A stretch of 24,230 nucleotides of DNA from a virus, in IMG/VR virus record IMGVR_UViG_3300028597_000069, positions 1-24,230 of that record. One strand, written 5' to 3'. Below are positions 13,640 to 19,965 of this stretch, piece after piece (positions within the stretch are counted from its first letter, which is position 1; each line of letters opens with the position of its first letter). The position numbers were made by a program, and so were the translations under genes. A model generated the notes under the pieces. It was given only the letters and a program-made list of their open reading frames with translations, was not told where the DNA came from and did no database searches.

Positions 13640-15402
13640 GCGGCGGGCTCCATCCACTCGTCGAGGTCCTGCTCGCGGTACAGCTTGGCGTTCTGTGCGC
13701 CCTCACCGACCGGGCGCGGGAACTCCGCGTCGCGGTCGCGGGCGGTGCGCAGCCGCAGCACCAGGCGCTGGGCGGCCATGTCGTCGTCCGGATACTGCAC
13801 CTGCGCGTAATCACGCAGGGTGATGTAGACGGGGGTGTCGTCGTCGCCTGCTGTAACAGGCTGCGGGCTGGTAAAAGGAATACCTTCGTGCTGTTGCATC
13901 AGCGTCCGCACGTCCAGCATCTGCTCACCCTGCGTAGCCCACTCGATGAGCCGGGCCGCGTGCCGCTTCAGGTCCGGGTAGGCGCCCTGAAACACCGTGG
14001 CGTGGCCGGCCACGGCGTAGCCGAACCGGCCCGGCTTGATGCTCATCGCCGGCTTCTTCGCACCTGGTCCCATCACCAGGCGCCACGCACCCACCGGCAG
14101 GCGGCCGGCCAGGGCGAACGCCCCGAAGTTGTTCCGGCTGCCGATGTCGGCCTTGGTGACCTCCTGCGCCGCAAGGATCACGTTGATGTTGAACGCGCGG
14201 CCCTGCGATGCCAGCCGGTCCAGCGCCGCGAGAGCCGGGGAGCGGTTCGGGGCGCCACGGGGGCGGGTCGCCGCCCAGTGTTCGCGCAGCAGGGTCTGCA
14301 GGCTGTTGCGCTCCTCGAGGAGAACCACGATCCGGGGGAACGCGGCGTCGCCGTCGGCCACCGCCACCCCGCCGCGGCGGCGCAGCTCCATGTCCAGCCA
14401 CAGCACCGTGTCGTGAACCATGGCGGGCTCGCGGCAGTACAGCGCCCGCGGCACCTGCGACAGCCACCGGTGGGACACGTACTTCGGGTCAAGGACAACC
14501 ACCCCGGCGCCGGCGCGCATGAACTGCGCCACGATCCAGGCCATCAGCTCGGACTTACCCGAGCCTGACCCGCCCCCGATGCCGATGTGCGGACTGTCCT
14601 CGCCGAGGTCCCAGGACACCGGGCCGTGCGCGGACTGTCCCAGGTAGGGCGTCTCACTGTCCCAGTGGGCCAGCATCGTGTCCCACGTGACCCGGTCCGG
14701 GGGCTGCGGCGGTGTCCACAACTCGACGTGCGGGGCGGCGCCCTCCATGTTCCACCGGGCGTCCAGGGCGTGATGGCCGAGGCGCTCGCGGACCGCGGTC
14801 AGCAGGTTGTCGCGGTCGTTGTCGTGTAGGGCGTGCTCGGTGGGTAGCCCGATGGTGCCGACGGCCAGGCGGTCGCGGCCGTGCACCATGCCCGGCGGGA
14901 TGTCCACGTAGATGCCGTCGCGGGTGCGCAGCGTCGCCCACGCGGCCCGGCGGATGGGCGCGAGCACCTGCCGCTCGTGGCGGTAGTTGCGCACGTAGCG
15001 CACGCCCTTGAACGCCCCGTACCCCGCGAGGGGCAGCCAGGCGAGGGTGGGGCCGATCGGGTCCATCCACCAGGGGTCGCTGATGTCGAGCTTCTCCGTG
15101 GCCCACACGGCGCCGGTGTAGGGCAGCAGCCCGAAAGCAGGCACCCGGGTAAGTAGCAGCCCACGCTTCCAGCCGGGCCAGTACTGGTACGGGGCGGTGT
15201 GCCCGGAGCGGGTGAAGCACTTGGTGCCCGCGCGCCAGAACGTCGCGTCGGTGCGCGCCGTGCCGTCCAGGGGGCGGCAGGTGGCGAACCGGTAGACGAA
15301 CCCCAGCACCGGGAGGCGCCCGAACAGCACCGGTATCGGATCCTCGGACCCGGCGCGCCAGTTGGTATTGGGGGTGTCGACGTCCAGGAACGAGCCGGTC
15401 AT
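13636..15402 (-). CDS. TraB/FtsK-type DNA translocase (TraSA-like)
   Basis: A 588-residue protein; the ATG (15402-15400) has a 4-nt ATGA overlap with the upstream stop. Residues about 80-140 hold two weakly hydrophobic segments that may contact the membrane. The FtsK/SpoIIIE motor domain has Walker A GGGSGSGKS (276-284), Walker B RIVVLLEERNS (357-367) and a sensor-like NINVILAAQE (405-414). The last roughly 65 residues (ITLRDYAQ ... LYREQDLDEWM) resemble an excisionase-type winged helix. In Streptomyces plasmids such a motor moves double-stranded plasmid DNA between hyphae after binding clt repeats. It is followed by DUF2637 and two Spd-like genes. An alternative is a phage-encoded DNA pump for segregation. 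Family secure, biological role inferred. Confidence 0.87.
   Translation of the reverse strand: MTGSFLDVDTPNTNWRAGSEDPIPVLFGRLPVLGFVYRFATCRPLDGTARTDATFWRAGTKCFTRSGHTAPYQYWPGWKRGLLLTRVPAFGLLPYTGAVWATEKLDISDPWWMDPIGPTLAWLPLAGYGAFKGVRYVRNYRHERQVLAPIRRAAWATLRTRDGIYVDIPPGMVHGRDRLAVGTIGLPTEHALHDNDRDNLLTAVRERLGHHALDARWNMEGAAPHVELWTPPQPPDRVTWDTMLAHWDSETPYLGQSAHGPVSWDLGEDSPHIGIGGGSGSGKSELMAWIVAQFMRAGAGVVVLDPKYVSHRWLSQVPRALYCREPAMVHDTVLWLDMELRRRGGVAVADGDAAFPRIVVLLEERNSLQTLLREHWAATRPRGAPNRSPALAALDRLASQGRAFNINVILAAQEVTKADIGSRNNFGAFALAGRLPVGAWRLVMGPGAKKPAMSIKPGRFGYAVAGHATVFQGAYPDLKRHAARLIEWATQGEQMLDVRTLMQQHEGIPFTSPQPVTAGDDDTPVYITLRDYAQVQYPDDDMAAQRLVLRLRTARDRDAEFPRPVGEGAQNAKLYREQDLDEWMEPAA
14636..14684 (-). 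repeat. Three phased GGGACA copies inside the translocase gene
   Basis: TGTCCC (GGGACA on the minus strand) occurs at 14636-14641, 14658-14663 and 14679-14684, spaced 22 and 21 bp, about two helical turns. They fall in two different codon frames (TGG GAC A, TGG GAC A, CTG GGA CA), so a protein repeat does not account for all three. Confidence 0.55.
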
Positions 15403-15701
15403 GCCTCACCGCCCACCGGCCGGTACTCGCCGATCTGCACGCTCATGGTCAGGGCGTCGGCCTCGGTGTGCATGATCCGGGCGCCGGGCACCAGCTCGAC
15501 GAGGACGTGCGGCGGGACGGTGACGTACATGCTGCGGGGCTCGCGTGGGTGCTGCTCGGCGACGTGCACCGCGGCGAGGTCGATCAGCTCGGCGAGGGGG
15601 CGGGCCTGCTGGGCGGTGGTGGCGTCTACCGGCGGGTCCTGCCAGTCGCACAGGGTGCAGTCGAGCACGATCCGGCCGATCCAGCATCCGACGTTGATCA
15701 C
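15399..15701 (-). CDS. Small unknown protein upstream of the translocase
   Basis: A 100-residue protein from a GTG (15701-15699) behind a strong AGGAGG (5-nt spacing), ending in a 4-nt overlap with the translocase start. The N terminus carries three cysteines (CWIGRIVLDCTLC, residues about 6-18), including CxxC. The middle is helical (ARPLAELIDLAAVHVAEQH), then beta-rich (YVTVPPHVLVELVPGARI). I do not recognise the family. The strong ribosome site and tight coupling suggest it is made together with the translocase. A metal-binding regulatory role is possible but unproved. Confidence 0.62.
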   Translation of the reverse strand: MINVGCWIGRIVLDCTLCDWQDPPVDATTAQQARPLAELIDLAAVHVAEQHPREPRSMYVTVPPHVLVELVPGARIMHTEADALTMSVQIGEYRPVGGEA

Positions 15702-15734
15702 GGGTCCTCCTGGTGGCGGTCAGGGGCGGGGCGG

Positions 15735-16049
15735 TCAGGTCTCGCGGCGGGTGAACCTCAGCTTCAGCACCCGGCCCCGGTGGGAGCGCTCGGACTGCAT
15801 GACCAGGCCGTTGCTGTCGGCGTGCCACTTCGCGGCGACCCGGACCCGGGTGCACTGGCGCATCGCTTCCTCGTCGTCCTCGACCTCGGCGGGGATCAGC
15901 CGGCCCTCGTCGTCGATGCTGCCGACCCACAGCTGCCACACCCCGAGTTGGATCTTGTCCCACTCGTACACCGACCGGACCCGTCCGCTCTCGCGTGGCA
16001 CCTCATCAGCGGGAAGGGGGGCAGGTGTGATAGTCATACTCCACACCAT
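15735..16049 (-). CDS. Small unknown accessory protein
   Basis: A 104-residue protein. I chose the ATG at 16049-16047, 5 nt after GGAGG, over an ATG at 16037 that has no properly spaced site. It begins MVWSMTITPAPLPADEV and contains an acidic segment (AEVEDDEEAMRQCTRVRV) and a basic C terminus (RSHRGRVLKLRFTRRET). No known family is recognised. It lies among a run of small genes between the putative origin region and the translocase, a typical place for poorly characterised plasmid genes. Confidence 0.6.
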   Translation of the reverse strand: MVWSMTITPAPLPADEVPRESGRVRSVYEWDKIQLGVWQLWVGSIDDEGRLIPAEVEDDEEAMRQCTRVRVAAKWHADSNGLVMQSERSHRGRVLKLRFTRRET

Positions 16050-16075
16050 ACCCCCCTCCCCTATGCCCCTCCGCC

Positions 16076-16273
16076 CTATATGGCGAAGTACCACGTCGGC
16101 GTGGCGCAGGCCCGGTGCGGCAGCGGCTCACCCAGGGCGATCAGCTCGGGCACCACCACCGGCCACATCCGGCCGTCGTCGCGCGGGTACCAGCCCAGGA
16201 TGGCGTAGGCGCGCCCGTTGCCGTCGTGGCAGCGCACCGGCCCGTCGCCCACCGTCTCCAGGTCGCTGCTCAC
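16076..16273 (-). CDS. Small unknown protein (65 residues)
   Basis: It starts at a GTG (16273-16271) that overlaps the upstream stop by 4 nt (GTGA), giving VSSDLETVGDGPVRCHDG. A longer start at 16312 would lie inside the preceding gene. It reads as a compact beta-rich protein (AYAILGWYPRDDGRMWPVVV) with two cysteines. The function is not recognised. The overlap and codon use support coding. Confidence 0.58.
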   Translation of the reverse strand: MSSDLETVGDGPVRCHDGNGRAYAILGWYPRDDGRMWPVVVPELIALGEPLPHRACATPTWYFAI

Positions 16274-16611
16274 GCCGCCAGCTCCAGATCCGGCGGCAGC
16301 GCCTTCTCGCACGCCGCGGCGACCGTGGCGAGCAGGTCGGCGCGGACCTTGGCGTACACCGGCGGGAGGTACACCTCGAGGACACGCCCCAGGTGCTTCT
16401 GGCAGAGCAGGACGTCGGCTTCCTGGTCGACGGCCTCACCCGTGCACAACCCCGCACCGACACTGACGTAGCGGCAGGTACGCGGTTTGCGGGCCAGCTT
16501 GGCGGCGTGCCGGGCTTCCAGGCCTTTCGCCCGGCGGGCCAGCCGGACAGCCTCAGGTTCGGCCGGCGGGATCTCGAAGGTGAGCGGGTTGGGGCGTGCG
16601 GAGCGGGTCAT
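16270..16611 (-). CDS. Small unknown protein with Cys-rich core
   Basis: A 113-residue protein with AGGGA 8 nt before the ATG (16611-16609). The N-terminal half is basic and helical (LARRAKGLEARHAAKLARK); the middle contains CRYVSVGAGLC and CQKHL, three cysteines and a histidine that could bind zinc; the C terminus is helical. No family is recognised. The 91-bp gap upstream (16612-16702) holds no gene or clear element that I can see. It may be a small DNA-binding protein, an inference from charge and the Cys/His cluster only. Confidence 0.6.
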   Translation of the reverse strand: MTRSARPNPLTFEIPPAEPEAVRLARRAKGLEARHAAKLARKPRTCRYVSVGAGLCTGEAVDQEADVLLCQKHLGRVLEVYLPPVYAKVRADLLATVAAACEKALPPDLELAA

Positions 16612-16702
16612 GGCGGTTTCCCTGTCGTGTGGTGGCGGATAGCCGGAGCTATAAATCCTGCTGATACGTGAACGGCCTTACATCAGTGCAGCGCATACCG
16701 GC

Positions 16703-16969
16703 CTAGATCGGTACCCCTACCTCGGTGCTGGGCTGCCTGACGTCCAGCGGCACGATGTCGTACGCGGTGCCGTCGCAGCCCTCGACGACCCGGGCGGTGG
16801 CTTCTCCGTCGAGCCAGACGATCGGCACCAGTTCGTCATAGGTGTCGCGGATCTGCCAGGCGACGATGTGCCCCCACTCGGTGTAGCCCGTCCAGGTGCC
16901 GGCGTCCTGGTCCCGGACGGTGCAGGTGATCTTGACGTTGATGGCCGGTGACTGCGGGATGACGTTCAT
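16703..16969 (-). CDS. Small unknown protein after the repeat region
   Basis: An 88-residue protein from an ATG (16969-16967) behind AGAGGGGAAAGAG. It begins MNVIPQSPAINVKITCTVRD and is rich in beta strands and tryptophans (TWTGYTEWGHIVAWQIRD), without signal peptide or membrane helix. It is the first gene downstream of the GGGGGGAC repeat region and may be controlled from it. Family not recognised. Confidence 0.6.
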   Translation of the reverse strand: MNVIPQSPAINVKITCTVRDQDAGTWTGYTEWGHIVAWQIRDTYDELVPIVWLDGEATARVVEGCDGTAYDIVPLDVRQPSTEVGVPI

Positions 16970-16999
16970 TGCTCTTTCCCCTCTTCCTCTCGCTGCGTA

Positions 17000-17024
17000 G
17001 GGGGGACAGGGGGGACGTCCCCCC
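17000..17024. repeat. GGGGGGAC repeats, group 1 (two direct, one inverted)
   Basis: GGGGGGAC at 17000-17007 and 17009-17016, and its complement GTCCCCCC at 17017-17024. The last two form a perfect 16-bp palindrome, GGGGGGACGTCCCCCC (17009-17024). Confidence 0.8.
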
Positions 17025-17032
17025 TCCGTTTC

Positions 17033-17063
17033 GACTCACGCTGAGAAAGCCTCTACGTGAGTC
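17033..17063. promoter_or_regulatory. 8-bp inverted repeat GACTCACG / CGTGAGTC
   Basis: GACTCACG (17033-17040) and CGTGAGTC (17056-17063) pair perfectly across a 15-nt spacer. On the minus strand they fall between the candidate promoter and the 16703-16969 gene, so they may be an operator or a hairpin in the leader. Confidence 0.5.
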
Positions 17064-17086
17064 ACCCCTCTTTACATTTACACTTA

Positions 17087-17115
17087 CCTATATTCCCTGG
17101 TCGGAGGCTTGTCGT
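17087..17115 (-). promoter_or_regulatory. Candidate promoter for the small-gene/translocase operon
   Basis: On the minus strand ACGACA (17115-17110), a 17-nt spacer and TATAGG (17092-17087). The -10 hexamer is the same as in the candidate late promoter. Sequence match only. Confidence 0.35.
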
Positions 17116-17171
17116 TGATCTCCGGCCGTGTTAGGGAACCCTTACCGTTTTTCTCCCCGTGTCCGGGAGGT

Positions 17172-17197
17172 GGGGGGACATGTCCCCCCGTCCCCCC
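17172..17197. repeat. GGGGGGAC repeats, group 2 (18-bp perfect palindrome plus one copy)
   Basis: GGGGGGACATGTCCCCCC is a perfect 18-bp palindrome at 17172-17189, followed by another GTCCCCCC at 17190-17197. It begins 2 nt after the ATPase stop (17199) on the minus strand, so it could also act as a hairpin. Each outer copy contains the GGGACA hexamer of the 13161 array. Confidence 0.8.
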
Positions 17198-17198
17198 G

Positions 17199-18629
17199 TC
17201 ACGCTGGGCGACTTGTGCCCGGTCGCAAGATCCTGTTCTCGGGGTCCGCGTCCACCCACCCGACCGTGCGGGCATGGGCAAGAGCGGCATCGAAGAGACG
17301 CTTGTCCCGGCCGATGTTCTTCTTGTACGGCGCCCGGATGACCTCGCCCTCCTCGGCGACCTTGTGGGCGATGCACCGGGCCACCCGCTCGATGTCCGAG
17401 GACACCTCGAGCTGCACCAGCTGCACCGCGCGCGCCTCGTCGGTGCGCTTCTCCAACCGCCGGTCCTCGTCCTCGCGCGCCTTGCGGCTGCGGAACTCCA
17501 GCAGGCTGTCGCGGATCGCCGACGAGGTGGCCCACAGCATCGCGGCCAGGCCCCAGTCCTCGCGGGTCACGGCCAGCCGCCCGTCGATCAGGCAGAGCAG
17601 GGCGGCCAGCTTGCAGCGCATCAGCGGCTCGTGCGAGTCCAGTTCGTTGACCTGCACGGTGCCGTGGTGCTTGTCGACGGTGTGCTGCCGTAGCGAGCGG
17701 CGGATCTCCGCGGGGAAGCTGATGACACCCGACTCGGGCATGGCCGGCAGGTCGATCTGGCCGGGCCACGCGTAGTCGTCCTCGGGCATCTCGGTGTCCT
17801 GCGCGCCGAACCAGAGCAGCCGTTGCGGGGTGCCGGGGCCGATGTCGGACAGGATCTCCACGGCCACGTCCGGCTGGAACCCGATCAGCACGCCCATGGA
17901 GTAGGTCCCACCCTTGACCAGCCGGGTGGTCTCGTCGCGGGCGTTGGCCTGCCCCAGGGTGACCCCGTTCCACGCCGACCGGATGGCAGGGCCGAGAGTC
18001 GCCCCCTGCCGCTCCTTCATCAGCTTGTTGATGGTCTCGCCCTCGTCGACGTAGAAGAACGCGTTGTGCCGCACCTGCATCCGCACCCGCTCCTCGACGG
18101 GCTCGCCCTTGCGGTTGATCTCCCCGGTGTCGCGGACCTTGGTGCCCATGTAGACCTCGGCCAGGCCCTCGCCGGTGCCGATGCCGACGCCGTCCTTGAA
18201 CACGGTCGGGTCCTGCAGGTGCTCGGGCACCTCGATCAGTTGCTCGGCGGTGGCCGCGGCCGCGGACTTGCCGATGCCGGACGGGGCGAGCAGGCAGGCG
18301 AACAGGTTGCACGAGCCGTTCGGTCCGCGACCGGAGTCGAACTTCAGCCCGTGCGGGACCATCGCGGCGACCCGGGTCAGCACCGCGGCGAACACCGCGT
18401 CGGGGTGCGTCTGGGTGGCCCAGGCGGCCTGACGGATCCGCTTGAACACCTCGCGGGTGTCCCAGAACTGCACGGGCAGCCGGCGGATGGCCACTGCGCG
18501 CGCCTCGGGTGAGGCGACGTGCTCGGGCTCGGCGGTGATCTCCGGACCGACGTCGAGCAGGTCGCCGTTCTCGTCGGTCAGCCCGTCCCAGTCGTTGCCG
18601 TCCGGAACGTGCGCGTCTTCGCGGGTCAC
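17199..18629 (-). CDS. P-loop ATPase, probable replication protein (DUF3987-like helicase)
   Basis: A 476-residue protein from a GTG (18629-18627) overlapping the previous stop by 4 nt (GTGA). Walker A is APSGIGKS (115-122); Walker B is NAFFYVDEGETI (189-200), with DE at 195-196. Downstream motifs include TYSMGVLIGFQPDVAVEIL and a C-terminal winged-helix-like part. It resembles DUF3987/primase-associated helicases found on actinomycete plasmids, AICEs and phages. It has no primase domain and no second helicase gene is seen, so host primase would be needed. The adjacent repeat/AT-rich region supports a replication initiation or helicase role. The ATPase is certain; the exact family and role are inferred. 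Confidence 0.75.
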   Translation of the reverse strand: MTREDAHVPDGNDWDGLTDENGDLLDVGPEITAEPEHVASPEARAVAIRRLPVQFWDTREVFKRIRQAAWATQTHPDAVFAAVLTRVAAMVPHGLKFDSGRGPNGSCNLFACLLAPSGIGKSAAAATAEQLIEVPEHLQDPTVFKDGVGIGTGEGLAEVYMGTKVRDTGEINRKGEPVEERVRMQVRHNAFFYVDEGETINKLMKERQGATLGPAIRSAWNGVTLGQANARDETTRLVKGGTYSMGVLIGFQPDVAVEILSDIGPGTPQRLLWFGAQDTEMPEDDYAWPGQIDLPAMPESGVISFPAEIRRSLRQHTVDKHHGTVQVNELDSHEPLMRCKLAALLCLIDGRLAVTREDWGLAAMLWATSSAIRDSLLEFRSRKAREDEDRRLEKRTDEARAVQLVQLEVSSDIERVARCIAHKVAEEGEVIRAPYKKNIGRDKRLFDAALAHARTVGWVDADPENRILRPGTSRPA

Positions 18630-18970
18630 GCTGCCACCTCTTCGTTCATGTAGGTCGAGGGGAGCGGCAGCCCACCCTGGAAGTCGCTCACCCGGTCGAG
18701 GCGCGCCACGGCGTCGGCCTTGGCCCGGTAGGCGGCCTGGTCGTACCAGCGGCCCATGACCTGAACGGACGGCCGGGCCTGCAGCGCGGTCCATTCGTCG
18801 CGCTCTTCGGCCTCGCGCGCCTCGTAGCCCCAGCGCTGCGCGGTGCCCATCAGGTAGGCCACCTGATCGCGGGTGAACGTCGCGGCGGGATCGGCCAGCA
18901 TCGACACCAGCCGGTCCGTGGCGGTTCCCGTGGAGGCGGGAAGGGAGGTAGAATCAGTGGTGGGCGGCAT
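18626..18970 (-). CDS. Small unknown helical protein before the ATPase
   Basis: A 114-residue protein from an ATG (18970-18968), with GAGG about 9 nt upstream, ending in a 4-nt overlap with the ATPase start. A Ser/Thr-rich N terminus (about 1-20) is followed by helical sequence (FTRDQVAYLMGTAQRWGYEA) and a segment rich in Arg/Ala/Tyr (WYDQAAYRAKADAVARLD). It has no recognised family. Coupling to the ATPase suggests it assists it, for example as a loader or DNA-binding partner, but this is only inferred from arrangement. Confidence 0.65.
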   Translation of the reverse strand: MPPTTDSTSLPASTGTATDRLVSMLADPAATFTRDQVAYLMGTAQRWGYEAREAEERDEWTALQARPSVQVMGRWYDQAAYRAKADAVARLDRVSDFQGGLPLPSTYMNEEVAA

Positions 18971-19012
18971 TGACAGTGCCTCTTTCCCCTGTAAGGAACG
19001 TGCTGGGAGCGG

Positions 19013-19047
19013 AAAGCCGGGAACTCTTGGTCGGGTGGCCCGGCTTT
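19013..19047 (-). terminator. Hairpin between the first and second early genes (attenuator candidate)
   Basis: AAAGCCGGG (19013-19021) and CCCGGCTTT (19039-19047) form a perfect 9-bp stem with a 17-nt loop. On the minus strand it follows the stop of the 62-residue gene and is followed by only a short U-run (TTT, within the stem). On the plus strand a five-T run follows. It may partly terminate or attenuate transcription into the ATPase genes. Confidence 0.6.
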
Positions 19048-19054
19048 TTGCTGT

Positions 19055-19243
19055 TCACGTGCCTGTCGCGGTCGGTGGAGTGATCTCGTAGCCCTCGGCG
19101 ATCAGCAGCGTCTCGGCGGCCTGAATCCTGCGCTCGCGCGCCTTGGCCTTGCGGGCTGCGACGGCGGCCGAGGTGTCCGTGTTCCGAGTGCCCTTGAATC
19201 CCGGGGTGCGTCCCCGACGGCTTTCGGTCTTCGTGGTGGCCAT
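19055..19243 (-). CDS. First gene of the accessory operon, small basic protein
   Basis: A 62-residue protein starting at an ATG (19243-19241) with no ribosome site. The candidate promoter's -10 box lies 6 nt upstream, so the mRNA would be leaderless, which is common in actinomycetes. The N-terminal half is basic (MATTKTESRRGRTPGFKG), the middle is Ala/Arg-rich helical (AAVAARKAKARERRIQAAE), and the C terminus is LIAEGYEITPPTATGT. No family is recognised. Being first and leaderless, it may be a regulator, but it has no clear helix-turn-helix. Confidence 0.55.
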   Translation of the reverse strand: MATTKTESRRGRTPGFKGTRNTDTSAAVAARKAKARERRIQAAETLLIAEGYEITPPTATGT

Positions 19244-19249
19244 GGATCA

Positions 19250-19278
19250 AGTATGCCCGCAGTCGGGCCGCAATGCAA
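19250..19278 (-). promoter_or_regulatory. Candidate leaderless early promoter
   Basis: On the minus strand TTGCAT (19278-19273), a 17-nt spacer and CATACT (19255-19250) precede the ATG at 19243 by 6 nt, so the transcript would start at or next to the A of the ATG. It is the only good promoter found between the tail-gene terminator and the accessory operon. Another TTGACT lies at 19285-19280 but with a 24-nt spacer. Confidence 0.55.
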
Positions 19279-19357
19279 TAGTCAATGATCGTGGATCACG
19301 TCACTGGCCTGCACTTTCGTGCCCACATCACTCCCCGTAACCGTCCTATGACGCACA

Positions 19358-19401
19358 GCAGGAAGGCCCGGCCGCCACCACACGGTCCCGGGCCTTCCTG
19401 C
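19358..19401 (-). terminator. Hairpin terminator at the end of the late operon
   Basis: A perfect 14-bp stem (19358-19371 with 19388-19401; arms GCAGGAAGGCCCGG and CCGGGCCTTCCTGC) with a 16-nt loop, 15 bp after the stop of the tail-tip gene at 19417. It separates the late operon from the early promoter. The stem alone is strong; no U-run is seen on the minus strand. Confidence 0.75.
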
Positions 19402-19416
19402 CCCCTTGCGGGGTCT

Positions 19417-19965
19417 TTACAGCGGCCGCTCGAAGATCAGTTCGAACGCGCTGGAGAACTGCGATGACGCGTTCGCGTTGATCGCACCCGCCGAGTCCTG
19501 CCGCACGATCAGCTCCACGTAGTCGGTGCTGCCGTTCATGCTCACCAGCGCCTGACAGCTGGCCGCGAACGCGTTACCCGTGCCGATGGTCGACGGCGTG
19601 CCGGAGGTCGTCACCGTGTGCCCCGCCGCGCCACCGAACCGGGCCGCCGGCGCCAGGTTCGAGCTGCCATTCTTGCGGATGTTGCAGTCCATCGTCGTGC
19701 AGGACGACAGGGTGGCGGTGAAGTACGTACCCCGGGCGTCGTAGTACCCGGCCACCGTCGGAGTGATCCGGGTGTTGTTGGATGCCGGGTCGTGGAACCC
19801 GTGCGTGTCGATGTCGTCGGCGCCGGCGAACTGGATGGCGGTCTGCGTGTTGTCCGGGATCGACTGGGTGCCGTTGACGACCAGGCGCACCAGCGGCTTG
19901 CTGGTGGTGTAGTCGGCGATGCCCGTGATGTCGGCGCTCTCGACCGGATCCCCTGCAGCAACCAT
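19417..19965 (-). CDS. Tail-tip protein with C1q/TNF-like domain (receptor-binding candidate)
   Basis: A 182-residue protein from an ATG (19965-19963) that overlaps the upstream stop by 1 nt (TAATG). After a short N-terminal linker, residues about 33-182 form a beta-rich domain with the order SIPDNTQTAIQF ... ITPTVAGYYDARGTYFTATL ... NIRKNG ... YVELIVRQDSAGAINAN ... FSSAFELIFERPL, the pattern of C1q/TNF-like jelly rolls often found on phage tail-tip proteins. Such trimeric domains usually bind the host surface. It is the last gene of the late operon. The fold assignment is good; receptor binding is inferred. Confidence 0.75.
   Translation of the reverse strand: MVAAGDPVESADITGIADYTTSKPLVRLVVNGTQSIPDNTQTAIQFAGADDIDTHGFHDPASNNTRITPTVAGYYDARGTYFTATLSSCTTMDCNIRKNGSSNLAPAARFGGAAGHTVTTSGTPSTIGTGNAFAASCQALVSMNGSTDYVELIVRQDSAGAINANASSQFSSAFELIFERPL

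Larger units (their letters stand above)
16976..17198. other. Candidate replication origin / control region (GGGGGGAC iterons around an AT-rich tract)
   Basis: This is the longest convincing non-coding gap in the accessory block (16970-17198). It contains six copies of GGGGGGAC (three at each end), an 8-bp inverted repeat and a 25-bp tract at 17071-17095 with only six G/C bases in an otherwise very GC-rich element. It lies directly downstream of the best replication-protein candidate. Repeats flanking an easily melted tract are what iteron-type origins look like. It could instead, or also, be a promoter/operator region. Confidence 0.5.

Noticed and set aside
15199-16671. Plus-strand open frame of 490 codons across several small minus-strand genes
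   Set aside because: No recognisable domain, abundant Arg/Ser/Pro, no ribosome site, and the minus-strand genes beneath it are coupled by overlaps and good ribosome sites.
17172-17189. Calling the 18-bp palindrome simply the terminator of the ATPase gene
   Set aside because: It belongs to a set of six GGGGGGAC repeats, half of which are far from the stop, and has no U-run; a DNA site is the better explanation, although termination is not excluded.
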